64,000 nucleotides of DNA from Chytridium lagenaria (Eukaryota > Chytridiomycota > Chytridiomycetes > Chytridiales > Chytridiaceae), in assembly GCA_025449115.1 (NCBI GenBank), contig JAHLKC010000033.1, positions 241,879 through 305,878 of the forward strand, written 5' to 3'. Numbering within the stretch: the stretch's first letter is position 1; the number at the start of each line of letters is the position of its first letter. The notes under the pieces were generated by a model. That model made no database searches. It was given only the letters and a program-made list of their open reading frames with translations, and was not told the DNA's origin. The position numbers were made by a program, and so were the translations under genes. Shown here in pieces: positions 53,749-64,000 of the stretch.

Positions 53749-54248
53749 TCATTTACGAACAATGAGAAAGTTCACGTCTTGCTCGAATAAGTCAAATCCG
53801 ACCATAAATCCTATGTAGTTTGCTAGGCGTCTCAAGCTCGAACCCATAAACCATGCATCCGCATCATCCAATTCCACAAAAGAAATCAAAATTTCTTTCA
53901 CAGCAAAGAGAGACAAGACATCCCAAACCCTCGATGTCTTGTTTGATGCCGTGATCACAGCAACACACCTCTTTTGCCCACCGTCCACGGATGCGAAGGG
54001 AATGGAGGTGCACCAACCTGCCAAGGATAGGAAGAGAGAGATTTTGGCTTTCACATATCCTGCCTTGTGTTGGTGACATTTGTTTTGGATCGAGCGATGT
54101 TGAAGGTTGGAAAGGCGGAGGGGTTCGGGGTTGGTTTATGCGAATGCGTCGTGTGCTGCGTCTGTTGGAACGATAATTTTTTTGGGATGTGGAGTAACCG
54201 GTGTTGTGGATGAAGCGGATGCTTGGTATCGCACATTGCCATAGTCAA
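53749..54248 (-). CDS. hypothetical protein, possibly broken
   Basis: Two minus-strand ORFs abut. 54248-54051 starts MTMAMCDTKH and ends TNTRQDM at a stop. 54054-53749 starts MKAKISLFLSLAG and ends FLIVRK. The second has balanced composition (VCVITAS-like, ILISFVELDDADAW, LANYIGFMVGFDLFEQ) and could be a real exon. A hydrophobic start could be a signal peptide. I do not recognise a family. It may instead be a remnant of a larger gene whose 5' part lies upstream in another frame. Confidence 0.3.
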
Positions 54249-56793
54249 GTCCAGGTTTTTGTTACTCTTTTGGTTCTCAGATGATGATAAGGCCCTACAA
54301 GCGCCTGAAATTTGATGAACTCTTTACTGCGATGCCATTTGGATTAGTGGATATTACCAGCTAAAAGAAATATTCTCGAATAAAACCGCCTAATGAAATA
54401 TATATGCATTCTAATTATTTCTTCCTCACGCTCACATCGTCCAATTGCCCACTTCCCCTTTTCCTTCACCTCCTTCGTCATCGACACCCTCCATCCTTTC
54501 CACCCCTCAGCATCAAAGCTCCGTCAGCAATTTCTCAACCTGAACTCCTAACACTGTCGTTTTTCATTTTGTTTTGGGGCTTTCCACGCAAACCTTCACC
54601 CAAAATCTCCAAAGCCCTCTAAATACAATTATAGACCCCGTCCTTGTCCACCTCCTATACAAGGGCTTGGACAGCTGAAGTAAGGGCGTTTTCCATATAC
54701 CTTTACACTATCGCCATTTTATTGGAATACGATTTGGATGAATTACACGTTTTGCTGGTCCCGTATGCGTCATTTTGATTCTCACTACAAAATCTTCAAT
54801 GGCTTCGGGTCAATATGATGGACCCCTCTTAAACTATTGCCAAGCATGCGCAGTTGCTTTACAAAAGAAACCAATATAATGGTAGCAGACGCAACAGCAG
54901 CTTTTAAAAGGTTGACTACTGTAACGAATTTTAAATTGAACGGGGTTTTCTTTATATTTTTTAAGGGTTGACAGTGACGGCATACTGGGATCACGCGTTT
55001 GGATTGGTTTTTATCGGATATGGGACTTTACACATATTGGGTTTTTCGCGTCTTCGTGCTTTATTTTTGCTTTATTTATATTCATATATTTGGATTTAGG
55101 TATTTGGAGCAAATCGACGAATTCCTGGGAAACGGTGCAAGGTCTCGCCCTCCAACCAAACCGTACCAACTTTCGGGTTGGGTTCGGGGTCAAGGCCGGC
55201 CCCAACACGTAAAAAATGAAGTCATATAAAAACATCCGATAGTTGATGTTTTGATGTGCTAAGATATGAAGTTTTGTAACTAGTTTTAGTATATTACATA
55301 TATTCTATATTTATATTCATACAAATTATAAAAAAAATTCCAATGCTGGTTCACTTGTATTCAAGCGCTAGCAAAGTTGGATAGAATATCTATTCAACAG
55401 TAAAGAGTAATTATTGACTTTTACTGGAATCAAACTGATAGATCTTCTTGTTCGCATTTGACACTTTCGCTAATGGAAAATGATAAACTATATTTTTATA
55501 AAAATGTCAGCGGCCCTGAAAGGTACGAGTTGGGACAGCCATCTCATCTAAGTCAAAGCGGCCACAAATGGGGTTGGCTTTTCGGCTCAGGTTGGTTGCG
55601 GTCAACAGGTCTAGGTGCAAGTCATTTTTTAAAAATTATAACAGAACCCCACCCCCCAAATTCATTAGAATTAATATTTTGGCAGAGAGACTGAAATTAA
55701 AACGTGGTATCCTACAGACCCACGTGTGGCATATCATAGAAGTCCTCGAGGGGTGAAACCCCCCGTTTGCATTGAACCAAACTGTGTGACACAGGGTGGG
55801 GTTTTTTAAAATCTTGCCATGCTTCACGGGAGGGGGGGGTTTTGGGTCCCCATGCGTCTTTTGAAATAGACTGGAGGTTCGGCCGGGGCACTAGTTCCAC
55901 TACTTGGGGTGCTACTAGCACGTACAAGTTTTTTTGAAAATCTTACACAGACTAGCTATTATCTACACCCAGTATCCACTACAACTGGTAGGACAGAGAA
56001 CATTAATCCGAGCATAACTTGTCGTGTGGGACAGACGTGGTTTTTTGGGCTGAAAAACGGGTTCCCGGTGAAAAACACTTGCACGCTCCTGGGTCCAGCG
56101 CGGACATGCAGGGTGCGCGCTCGTGAAACAGCCCCGGAACCAAAAATATATTAAAGTAAACACGCGTACCAGCGGAGGGAAGAGGAATATACATGGTGAG
56201 GGTGTCCCGAAGAAAGAAGGAAGGAAAAAAGGTGAGAGAACAGGAAAAGAAAAACAAAAGAAGTAGGGAAGGCGAAGGGTAGGTTGTCAAAAGACTTTGG
56301 GTGTTTGGGATAGCGAAGAAAGGACAAGTTGAAGGGTGACACTAGAAATGCACTCTTGTCCTCTTCTCGTTATCCCCACTTTAATTTTTTCACCCAAAGT
56401 TCCCCAAAAATTTAAGGCTCTCTGGCCTGCTAATCCAGATGAGCTGAACTGAATCCTGACAAACACTTAGAACTTTTCACGGCAAGTTGTTTCGTAAGAA
56501 AAATTATGTAATTAAAAAATAATGTTTACTCACACTTCACAGTCCAAAGAAATTGTCACTAGGTGAGCCGTCAATAGCCGTCATGGTGTTTCATGAGCAA
56601 CACTGGGCTCACACACACCGCACTGTCTTCTGTAACGGGCTCTCAAGGTTCAAACCCTTGATGGTTCACATCTGATTCATTGACTCAATGTATGGAAGGT
56701 TGAGTATTGACATCAGCTCTCCTTTGTATGCTTGAACCCACCGATGTACCGTCATCCCAAAAGGCAAATTTATGGTATAGTAAACTGTTTTTA
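54249..56793. other. 2.5-kb repeat-like, gene-poor region
   Basis: AT-rich with islands of GC-rich repeat-like sequence. One island holds CGGGTTGGGTTCGGGGTC (55173-55190) and another GGCTCAGGTTGGTTGCGG (55582-55599). A B-box-like hairpin (CTCAAGGTTCAAACCCTTGA) lies at about 56642-56661. ORFs are short and without domains. It looks like an accumulation of old repeats. Confidence 0.45.
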
Positions 56794-56877
56794 TTAATAA
56801 TCATCTAGCTCATCCACAGCATCACACTCTGAGCTGCTGTCTTTGCCCGCCTCATCCTCATCTGCACTATCAGATGA

Positions 56878-57755
56878 TTGATGGGAACTTCTGTCACAAC
56901 CTGCGTGGCGATAGTCCATCTCACCACTCCCACCACTGCCGCTCCCACCACTCCCACCACTTCCACCACTCCTATCATTCCCACCACTCCCATCATTCAT
57001 ATCGCCTCCTTCCTGTCCTTCCACACAGACTCCATCCCCCACATTTACATTGGTTTGCTGCTTGGCACTGCCCAGTTCAACAGCGATGTTGGCTTGCACC
57101 TTCCAACAACTTTTTGTTGGTTTTCAACAAGCACTGGCAAACGGCTTTACTCAAATGAATGGCTGCTTTACGCAAATGAATGGCCGCTTTACGCAGATGA
57201 ATGGCCGCTTAAACTTGTTAGAAGATCAGATGGGGCTCGATTCAATCAGTTAGAAGTCAGGCTTGACCATCTCGAGGAGCTTGTACAGGAACAAGTGGTG
57301 CAGCCACTTATACAGACAAGGATTCTGGCAACAAAAGTATTTGGTTTTTATGTAGTAAACTATCTGGAGTCAGAACACATAATTTCCGATGCGGCAATGG
57401 CCTTGGGGCAGGACGCCAGTATGTTGAAGTTCCTAGAGAAGACGGCCATACGCCTGGGGAGGAAGGTATGGAGTTTTATTAAGAACATTTACTTATTTTT
57501 ATCAGGTCTCCCAGTTATATTAAATATGGGAAATTTTATGGCTTTAACTTGACCCCAGTTAACTGCTTACCTGCAATTTTACGGGGTTCCAGGGCAAAAT
57601 GCCACTCTTTTAGAGCGTTGAGTAAGGCTGGCCAGATGTTTAAATCTGTTGGAAACCTTTTTAATTCCCAAGCCAGAGGAGTGACCATTGGCATGTTGAG
57701 GGTTGCTGTTTGCGATTACTGGTTATTACTTCAGTTTTTTTTTTCTTCCCCGTAA
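56878..57755 (+). pseudogene. coiled-coil protein relic with heptad-coding tandem repeat
   Basis: A 21-bp unit repeated about three times (57140-57205) encodes exact heptads (GFTQMNG, CFTQMNG, RFTQMNG) followed by RLNLLEDQM. After one shift at GGGG (about 57232), the coil continues RFNQLEVRLDHLEELVQEQ. Downstream is a globular-looking stretch (ILATKVFGFYVVNYLE, SDAAMALGQDASMLKF). A probable intron begins GTATGG at about 57467, and a further open stretch reads AGQMFKSVGNLFNSQ. The N-terminal region is Thr/Pro-rich from a CCACTC repeat. A minus-strand ORF (56794-57099) of Gly/Ser/Asp composition overlaps and is a competing reading. Function unknown. Confidence 0.4.
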
Positions 57756-58250
57756 ACGTATTTATATCCACATCTACCCCTTATTATACATTGTCTGTTT
57801 TTGTTTCTCCCTTTTTTTAAATAACCACCATCACACTTTGCAAATGTTGATTTCGATATTTTTTACGTATATATACCAGGAGGTTCCTCCCCCCTTAGTC
57901 TCGGATCCAGACCCTCTACTGAGGAACTTGAATTTATCAATAAACCAATATTGTAAATTTCAACAACGTAGTCAGTGGATTTAGGAGTGGAAGAAGTTCG
58001 TAGTACAACAAAGTTCTTTTTCCGTTTTCTCCGACCATATCTTGGTTGGTTTGAGCTTCGTTTAGGCTCACACGTTTACAGGTCTGCCATTAGTCACAGC
58101 CCGGCAGAAGTACGGGGAGGAGGTTTGTGAAGAATTACATTATTCACATGGCCTATGGCTCATAAGGACATTTTGCCTAAGTCCGTTGAGTTCCACAATA
58201 TCCCGCGTCGACGCGTATATTTACGCGTCATATTGAATCCACGTTTATAT
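57756..58250. other. intergenic, T-rich then palindromic ACGCGT motifs
   Basis: About 500 bp. T-rich stretch around 57725-57830. CGCGTCGACGCG at about 58205 and ACGCGTCA at about 58223 are close. No gene is seen. Confidence 0.4.
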
Positions 58251-58975
58251 GTGTGTGCATATGTTGTGTCTATTATTTATTTGTATTTTGTGTATTACTT
58301 TAATATGAGAGATTTCTTGATTTAATTTGTACCTTGTTGAATTAAGTAGTTGATATGGAGTTGATCCCCTATCCTCTATCACCACGCGCGTGGCCTCGCG
58401 CGTGATCTCCCCTTCACTCTTAGTTGGATGGACAGTCGACCCCTCTGCCCCCTTACCACCTGGTGAAGCTGCAATCCGGCCGTATGAGACAGAAGGCTGT
58501 GATGGAATCCCTCCTCATTCACAGGTCCTTTAGTCGAGGGCTGGTCAGCTGCATTCCACCTCTGGTGCTCTTCGACCCGATGATCAGGCGCTAACAGCAG
58601 GTAATGAGTGAGGTTACCCTGTTCTAAGCTCTGAGAGGCAAACGAGAGCCCATGTTCCAAAAGTGCCATAGTAGGGTGCATGGAGACTTATAGCCATCCC
58701 CGATCGCCAGGAGACGATCTGGTGCTGATATTGGTTTAGAAGCAAGGTAAGTCGATAATGAAGATACTAAACACGTTCCCTTCTCCCTTAAATAAACAGA
58801 ATCTCGCGATCACTCACCCACACCATCGCCAAACAACAACAACATCACTTAGATTCAGGAGTACATCCTGTCCCTAGGTGCTCTGTGGACTTGCTCTGCT
58901 GGAGCAACTCCTTACTCTTCTCCCCTACCCCCTAGTCGAAGCTAGGTAGGGAGGATGGGTCAAGAGAAGATCACA
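58251..58975 (+). mobile_element. possible 5' LTR
   Basis: The stretch ends GATCACA and is followed by GTGGGGGCCCAACC, which resembles a tRNA primer binding site. A TTAAATAAAC polyadenylation-like signal lies at about 58790. A candidate TG start lies near 58251. No second copy exists in the window to prove an LTR, so this is an inference from order and sequence style. Confidence 0.3.
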
Positions 58976-59839
58976 GTGGGGGCCCAACCTAAAATGGGTG
59001 TTTCGGTGAGTTATCGGTCGGTTTTTGCTTCTTTTTCGTTATTTCTTTTGTAACCCGACATCACCTCCGCTCTGGACCAACCTGGACGCGTTCCCCCGCC
59101 CGAAACTGGACCTCTGGATGTGTTCGGGATGTGCCTGGATCTCCTACCTCTCTCCGTGCATGCCTGGAATCATCTCGTGTCACCTACCATTGTTTTGGCC
59201 ATTGTTCCAATTCTGGGACAGGCTGGGATGATGGAAGGACACCAGAGACCACACCATCACTGCATCACCCACTATGCCGCGTTCTCACGCCCACGTGGGT
59301 CATGCTTATAGTGATACCTACCTCTCTAGATTGAGTCCCTGGACTCTTACCTTATCTACTGAGAAACTTTGGCTATTAGAACTCGATTCTCGACTTCTAG
59401 GCCTCACCTTGCTTTTAAAGCAGAATCGGAGCATGTTCTACACATCCTCGTCCAAATTTCGAGCTTCTAGCTCGTATTTTTCATACTTGACTTATTAAAG
59501 TCAATGATACTATGTAGCGTACCTTTGCGGCTCACTACATTTCTTACAAAAATGCTTGTCACACCACCTGGCTAGGCCAAAAACCTGAAGCCCAGTGATG
59601 GTCGAGCAGGATGTCTATGGAAACGCACCCTATGCCGGTGCCCAAAAACGTGTTAGATAGGTCCGCCCGACCTTTCTAAAATTCAAAAGGGTTTTGCGTC
59701 TACCTTTTGTTTTGACGATGAAACTCTCGTTTCCCCTTCTTGAATGGGGGACTTCAAAAACATTTCTGAAGAAACTTGTCAAACAAAAATATACAAAATA
59801 AGTTTGACAAACACTTTATTAATAGTATCGCTACCTACA

Positions 59840-61941
59840 CTATGTCTTCATCCCGCAGCAACAACAACTGGCGGGAGCGAGGGGACGATAAAAGGAGGGT
59901 AGTGACGATTACCCTCGCAAAGATGGGGGCAAAGTGGAAAAGAAAAGACCCAAACTCACCGGGTCTGGCATCCCAGAAAATGCCCGCCTCTTCCAGATCA
60001 AGGCTGGAAGAGACCTTCCCTCCATCACTGAGCGATCCAATGGAATCATTTCCGAATTTCGCCGCTACTTGCGCCATCTTGGAGTGCGCTCTGTCAGGAA
60101 AACCTTAGTAGATTCATCAGGAATCAGCGGCCAAAAGGAAGGGACAACTCTCTGAACCCTACCTTAATGATGAGGAGTGCCGCAAGCACAACCTCACCAT
60201 CCTCGACCCACGAGCTACCGTTGGCCAGCATCAAAGCTCCTTTCCGGTTCCATAACTTCGAGTTCTCGACCCCCACCATCCAGGGAGTCTCCTGCTTCCA
60301 ATAGGGCTTCTGCCCCCTCTTTGCCTAAACCCCATCACCCTGGTGGCGTTGGTAAATACAAGGGCCTCCCTCATCTCGCCTCGTTGTCTCAGAATCCCCT
60401 CCCTAGTGGTCGTCACTCCACTCGAGATCCTTCCCCAATGGACGAGGATGAGGTCGTCCATGCTCCATTGGACGGCGAACAGGCCTCCCGCCTCATCAGG
60501 CTCAAGGCAGGCCTCGAACCTGCCACTGAGCATTCAAAAGTCAAAGGAAAGGAACCCCTACCTGAATACGAGGAGGTGTTTCTCCGCCCCAGGGTGGATG
60601 ATCCTTGTTCCTACGAAGAGTTAGTAGGTCCCGCTCGCAACCGTGCCATCATCCAACGCCAAACAGGGATGCCTTAGTCCCCGCACCCTAGTGACAGTAC
60701 GCCCAAAGGCACCCTTACCTTCTTCCTCTCGGGACGTTCCGCCATCCCCCTGCTGGATGAACGTCCGACCCTTGTTCCTCCAACATCAATCTTAGCGAAA
60801 AGGAGCCCGGCAGCAATCGATACAATACGATGCTGTCCTCTCCCTCGTGGAAGGCCTGAAGAACCTAGATGTCGACGTCGTCATCAACGAGAGCAAGCTC
60901 AAAAGCAACTAGACTTACCGCAACGAGAAACTTGCATCCTTCACCGCTCTCGTCGACGATCGTCGTGCTTTCCTCTACAAAACGATTAGTGGAGCGAGAG
61001 AGATGCTTGTTGATGCTACCTCTGAGCTCCAAAACGCTCCTTCGGACCCGCCAGCCCACCATCCGTCACTTAGACAACGAGCATGCGTACTCCGACGCCT
61101 CTCTTGTCTCTATTCGTCGCGACTGGACCAGTGTCCTTGTTGAAAGTCAGTTAAAAGTGAAAGAGGCTCGTGCTAAGCAACTTACTTTTCTCCAGTCCCC
61201 TCCACCACCTCCTCCACCGCCTCCAGCGTTGTTTTGGCCATCCCTTGGCGTTTAAGTGCTAATGTACGCCTTCCTCCCAACCATCCTCTCACCCCAAAAA
61301 GGAAGCACTCGCCATCGATTTGGAAGGAGAGTCCCTCACAGACACTACCACCGCCTCCGTTGATTCCGTTAGTGATGATGACAACCCCCCGACCCCCGTC
61401 AGGTCATTCCCTCCGCCTCCTCTTCTCGCCGCAAGGCTCCACGCCATTCGGCGTCCCGCCCTAGAGCCCCTGGAGTAGATGAATCTAAGTCTCGGCGCTT
61501 TGATGTTGAGGGCATTACTAAGAGACTCACCCTCCTCCAGTACCGACATCGTCGGTCTGGACCTTCCTCTCCTGCTCGCCCATCCCTCGCAGTCTCCAGG
61601 AAGGATGATGCCCTCGCTTGCTAGCAAGACGTCAGCTCGAGTCAGCCAAACTTCATCACTTGCCGTTATCCCACCAACGGATGCTAGTAGCTCTAAGCTT
61701 GAAACATCCGGTGTTAGTTAAACATACCCTCACTGAGCAGGCCACCCCTCTTCTCGTACCTTCCACTGCTCCAGATGCCGCTCTGATCGTTCGAGAAGAC
61801 CCCGCAGGTCGTGTTGATGAGCAGAACCCTGTTAATAATGGTGAACCGATTGAAGTTGATGATGATGATAGTCCTTCATCAACTTCACCCTGCTCACCTT
61901 ATCCCACCCTTCGAGACTTGGTACTGGAGTCATCCTCTTAA
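59840..61941 (+). pseudogene. gag-like or subtelomeric gene, heavily frameshifted
   Basis: Protein-like pieces run in order but in different frames. IPENARLFQIKAG and IISEFRRYLRHLG (about 59965-60085) come first, then a Pro/Ser-rich stretch. MDEDEVVHAPLDGEQ and PLPEYEEVFLRPR (60438-60600) follow. QYDAVLSLVEGLKNLD and LASFTALVDDRRAFLY (60828-60985) come next. EAARAKQ-like Arg/Lys and polyproline sequence lies at about 61170-61225, and EPIEVDDDDSPSSTS near the end (61837-61880). The order basic, proline-rich, acidic and coiled fits a retrotransposon gag, but I see no zinc knuckle and no pol. If the LTR at 58251-58975 is real, this is the 5' half of a truncated LTR element. Confidence 0.35.
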
Positions 61942-62282
61942 TGATGAAGTCAACAAGGCTCTACTTACCTTCTCTTTCCTATTCCTCTCGTAGTGATGTA
62001 GACATCCCCTCGCAGATTTATAACGAATCTCTTTGGGAATAATTAGAATAATAGATTTTCTTCTTCATCCTCCACTCACCGGGGGATCAGTCTCAACTCT
62101 TTTCGAAAGAAAAATATATAAGACACGACGTCATACAAATTTCCTAAGTTATAAGGGCCTGTGGGTTAGAAGGTTAGGTAGTTTTTCGTATATAAACCAC
62201 AATAAAATTGACAAGCGTATAGTGAATGAAAGAAGTATGCAAATATATTTTCGAAAGAAAGCGCCTAACCCTAAGCGTCGCC
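61942..62282. other. junction between gene-like DNA and subtelomeric repeats
   Basis: About 340 bp with no supported gene. It marks the change from protein-like sequence to satellite sequence. Confidence 0.5.
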
Positions 62283-62460
62283 TTCACGCGCACTTTCACG
62301 TACGCCTTCACGCGCGCCTTCACGCGCGCCGTCACGCGCCGTCACGCGCGCCTTCACGCACGCCTTTACGCGCGCCTTCACGCACGCCTTTACGCGCGCC
62401 TTCACGCACGCCTTTACGCGCGCCTTCACGCACGCCTTTACGCGCGCCTTCACGCGCCTG
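62283..62460. repeat. CACGCG minisatellite (12/24-bp unit)
   Basis: A 12-bp core (CTTCACGCGCGC) is followed by four or so copies of a 24-bp unit that alternates CTTCACGCACGC with CTTTACGCGCGC. Translations (KARVKACV or the Arg/Leu/His strand) are artefacts. Every unit carries ACGCG. Confidence 0.92.
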
Positions 62461-62760
62461 TAAGTAAGTATATAAATAAATTAATTAATTATTAAATAAA
62501 TGAATAAATAAATAAATATTAGATCAATATATAAATCTGTTAATAAATGATAAGTAAATAAATAAATAAATACATAAATCTATAAATAAATATATAAATC
62601 TGTAAATAGATGATACGTTAATAAATATATATTAAGTAAATAAATACATATATAGAATAAATGTATATTAAGTAAATAAATATATAGAATAAATATATAT
62701 AAGTTAAAAAAAAGAATAAATATTTAAATAAATAAAGAAAACGTAACACAATGAGTACAT
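62461..62760. repeat. AT-rich TAAA/TATA satellite
   Basis: Degenerate AATAAATAAATA and ATATATAAG repeats of about 300 bp between the CACGCG array and the G-rich subtelomere. Confidence 0.85.
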
Positions 62761-62799
62761 AATACAAAGGAGGGGTTCGAACCCTTCCAGTATAAGGGT

Positions 62800-62903
62800 T
62801 AGCGACACGTCGCTTTAAAAAACAATTATAAAAACAGCAATTCTGAGACCGCGGTCTCAGAATCGCTGATTTTTTAATTGCTTCTTAAAGTGACAAATGT
62901 CAC
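62800..62903. repeat. imperfect long palindrome with perfect 24-bp core
   Basis: The core at 62840-62863 is its own reverse complement (centre ACCGCGGT). Imperfect arms extend about 40 bp each side: CTTTAAAAAACAATTA on the left against TTTTTTAATTGCTTCTTAAAG on the right in inverted orientation. Confidence 0.88.
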
Positions 62904-62975
62904 TATAAGAACAATAAGAAAAAAATGAAAAAAAGGATAACACCGAAGATCAACAAAGAGCAATAAAAACGAATA

Positions 62976-63789
62976 ACTGCAGAGAGGGTTCAAACCCCTC
63001 ATGCAGTTGGATTGTGTGAAGTGTTTGGTAATTAGAAGAGTTTGGGGTGTTGGTTGGTGGGGACTGTTGGTGGTGGTAAATGGAGGTGTGTTCTGGGTGG
63101 GGGGTGAGAAGTGGTGGGTGGTGGTGGAGTGGTCGGGGGTTGGTGGATGATGGTGGGGAGGGTTGGTGGTGGTGTGGGTGGTGGTGGTGGGTGGGTGGGT
63201 GGTGGTCGGGGGTTGGTGGTGGTTGCTGATGGGATGTGGTCGGAGGGGGAGAGAGAAGAACTGCAGAGAGGGTTCGAACCCCTCATGCCAGTAAGGTTGT
63301 GGAAGACGGTGGGGTCGGGGGTTGGTGAGTGGTGGGTGGTGTCGTAGGTGGTGGTGTCGGGGGTGGGTGGGTGGTGCGGCGATTGGTGGCGGTCGGTGGT
63401 GGTTGTTGATGGATGCGGTTGGAGGGGGAAGAGAAGAACTGCAGAGAGGGTTCGAACCCCTCATGCAGTAAGGTTGTGGAAGAGGGTGGTGGTCGGGGGT
63501 TGGTGGTGGTTGGTGTGGTGTCGGTGGTGGTCGGGGGTTGGTGAGTGGTGGGTGGTGGGTGAGCAGTGCGGCGGTTGGTGAGCGGTCGGTGGTGGTTGTT
63601 GATGGGATGTGGATGGGATGTGGTCGGAGGGGGAAGAGAAGAACTGCAGAGAGGGTTCGAACCCCTCATGCAGTAAGATTGTGGAAGAGAGGTGGGTCGG
63701 GGGGTTGGTGAGTGGTGGGTGGTGGTGTGGGTGGTGGGTGGGTGGTGCGGCGGTTGGTGAGCGTGGTGGTGGTTCTTGATGGGATGTGG
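62976..63789. repeat. subtelomeric G/T-rich repeats with a T-arm-like hairpin
   Basis: Four copies of ACTGCAGAGAGGGTTC with a complementary CCCCTCATGCAGT end (starts 62976, 63260, 63438 and 63643; spacing 284, 178 and 205 bp). They are separated by GGTGGTGG/GGTCGGGGGTTGGTG repeats. Each hairpin contains GGTTCGAACC. Long minus-strand ORFs of His/Pro/Thr start at each hairpin and are artefacts. Confidence 0.88.
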
Positions 63790-64000
63790 TTAGGGTTAGG
63801 TTAGGGTTAGGGTTTTAGGGTTAGGGTTAGGGTTAGGGTTAGGGTAAGGGTTAGGTTAGGGTTAGGGTTAGGGGGGTTAGGGTTAGGTTTAGGTTAGGTT
63901 AGGGTTAGGGTTTAGGGTTAGGGGTAGTTAGGGTTAGGGGGTTAGGGTTAGGGTTAGGGTTAGCGTTAGGGTAGGGTTAGTTTAGGGTTAGGTTAGGGGT
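63790..64000 (+). repeat. telomere, TTAGGG type, right chromosome end
   Basis: TTAGGG tandem repeats with variants (TTAGG, TTTAGGG, TTAGGGG, TTAGCG) to the last base. The G-rich strand runs 5' to 3' toward the end, so the window closes on a right telomere. The variants may be genuine or sequence error. Confidence 0.97.

Noticed and set aside
56794..57099. Acidic Gly/Ser-rich minus-strand protein
   Set aside because: Much of it is the complement of a CCACTC repeat, its upstream frame is closed, and the plus-strand coiled coil is better supported. It remains possible.
62271..62467. ORFs of repeated Lys-Ala-Arg-Val or Arg-Leu-His
   Set aside because: They are translations of the CACGCG minisatellite and change with repeat phase. 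No non-repeat sequence is attached.
62874..63669. Long His/Pro/Thr-rich minus-strand ORFs
   Set aside because: They cover the G/T-rich subtelomeric repeats and each starts in the hairpin unit. Composition is that of the repeat.
62976..63676. CRISPR array
   Set aside because: The direct repeats are spaced 178-284 bp apart with low-complexity spacers in a eukaryotic subtelomere.

Overview
This window is the right-hand end of a fungal chromosome. It closes with about 210 bp of TTAGGG-type telomere (63790-64000). The genes have short GT-AG introns, there are nuclear tRNA genes (one with an anticodon-loop intron), and an F-box-like ankyrin protein and an egghead-like family 2 glycosyltransferase are present. 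The overall style suggests a chytrid (zoosporic) fungus. That placement is an inference from gene style, not a search result.

Layout. 1-3565: the tail of an unrecognised basic protein, a possible WSC relic and a 13-repeat ankyrin gene. 4034-5748: the first WSC-like membrane gene. 6062-13630: three paralogous polytopic membrane-protein loci (two on minus, one on plus). 14496-44629: twelve more WSC-like genes, interrupted at 31639-36234 by a 4.6 kb element with very long inverted repeats and an 8-bp target duplication. 45322-46249: tRNA-Gln(TTG) and tRNA-Arg(TCG). 46503-47925: a Ty1/copia relic. 48991-51643: the glycosyltransferase. 52834-53636: a small membrane protein. 54249-62000: repeat-rich DNA with a coiled-coil gene relic and a possible LTR-gag fragment. 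62283-63789: subtelomeric repeats. 63790-64000: telomere.

The main system is the WSC-like array: 13 loci plus relics. Each protein has an N-terminal eight-cysteine WSC-like module that starts 2-10 residues from the initiator Met with no signal peptide. A Pro/Ser/Thr stalk follows, then usually a TGxDGxxT motif, one glycine-rich transmembrane helix, and a long cytosolic tail. In 10 of 13 loci the tail carries a PPxY or LPxY signature near its end (typically E/D-A/M-P-P-x-Y-S). The likely reading is a family of wall- or glycan-sensing surface receptors whose tails recruit WW-domain ubiquitin ligases of the Rsp5/NEDD4 type, diversifying next to a telomere.

Many genes, in this family and outside it, are broken by single-base indels, most of them in short homopolymers (GGG, CCCC, AAAA). 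Five WSC loci read cleanly (WSC1, 6, 8, 10, 12) and eight do not. Either the assembly keeps homopolymer errors or the subtelomere holds many recent pseudogenes. Reading frames described as broken should be read with that in mind.
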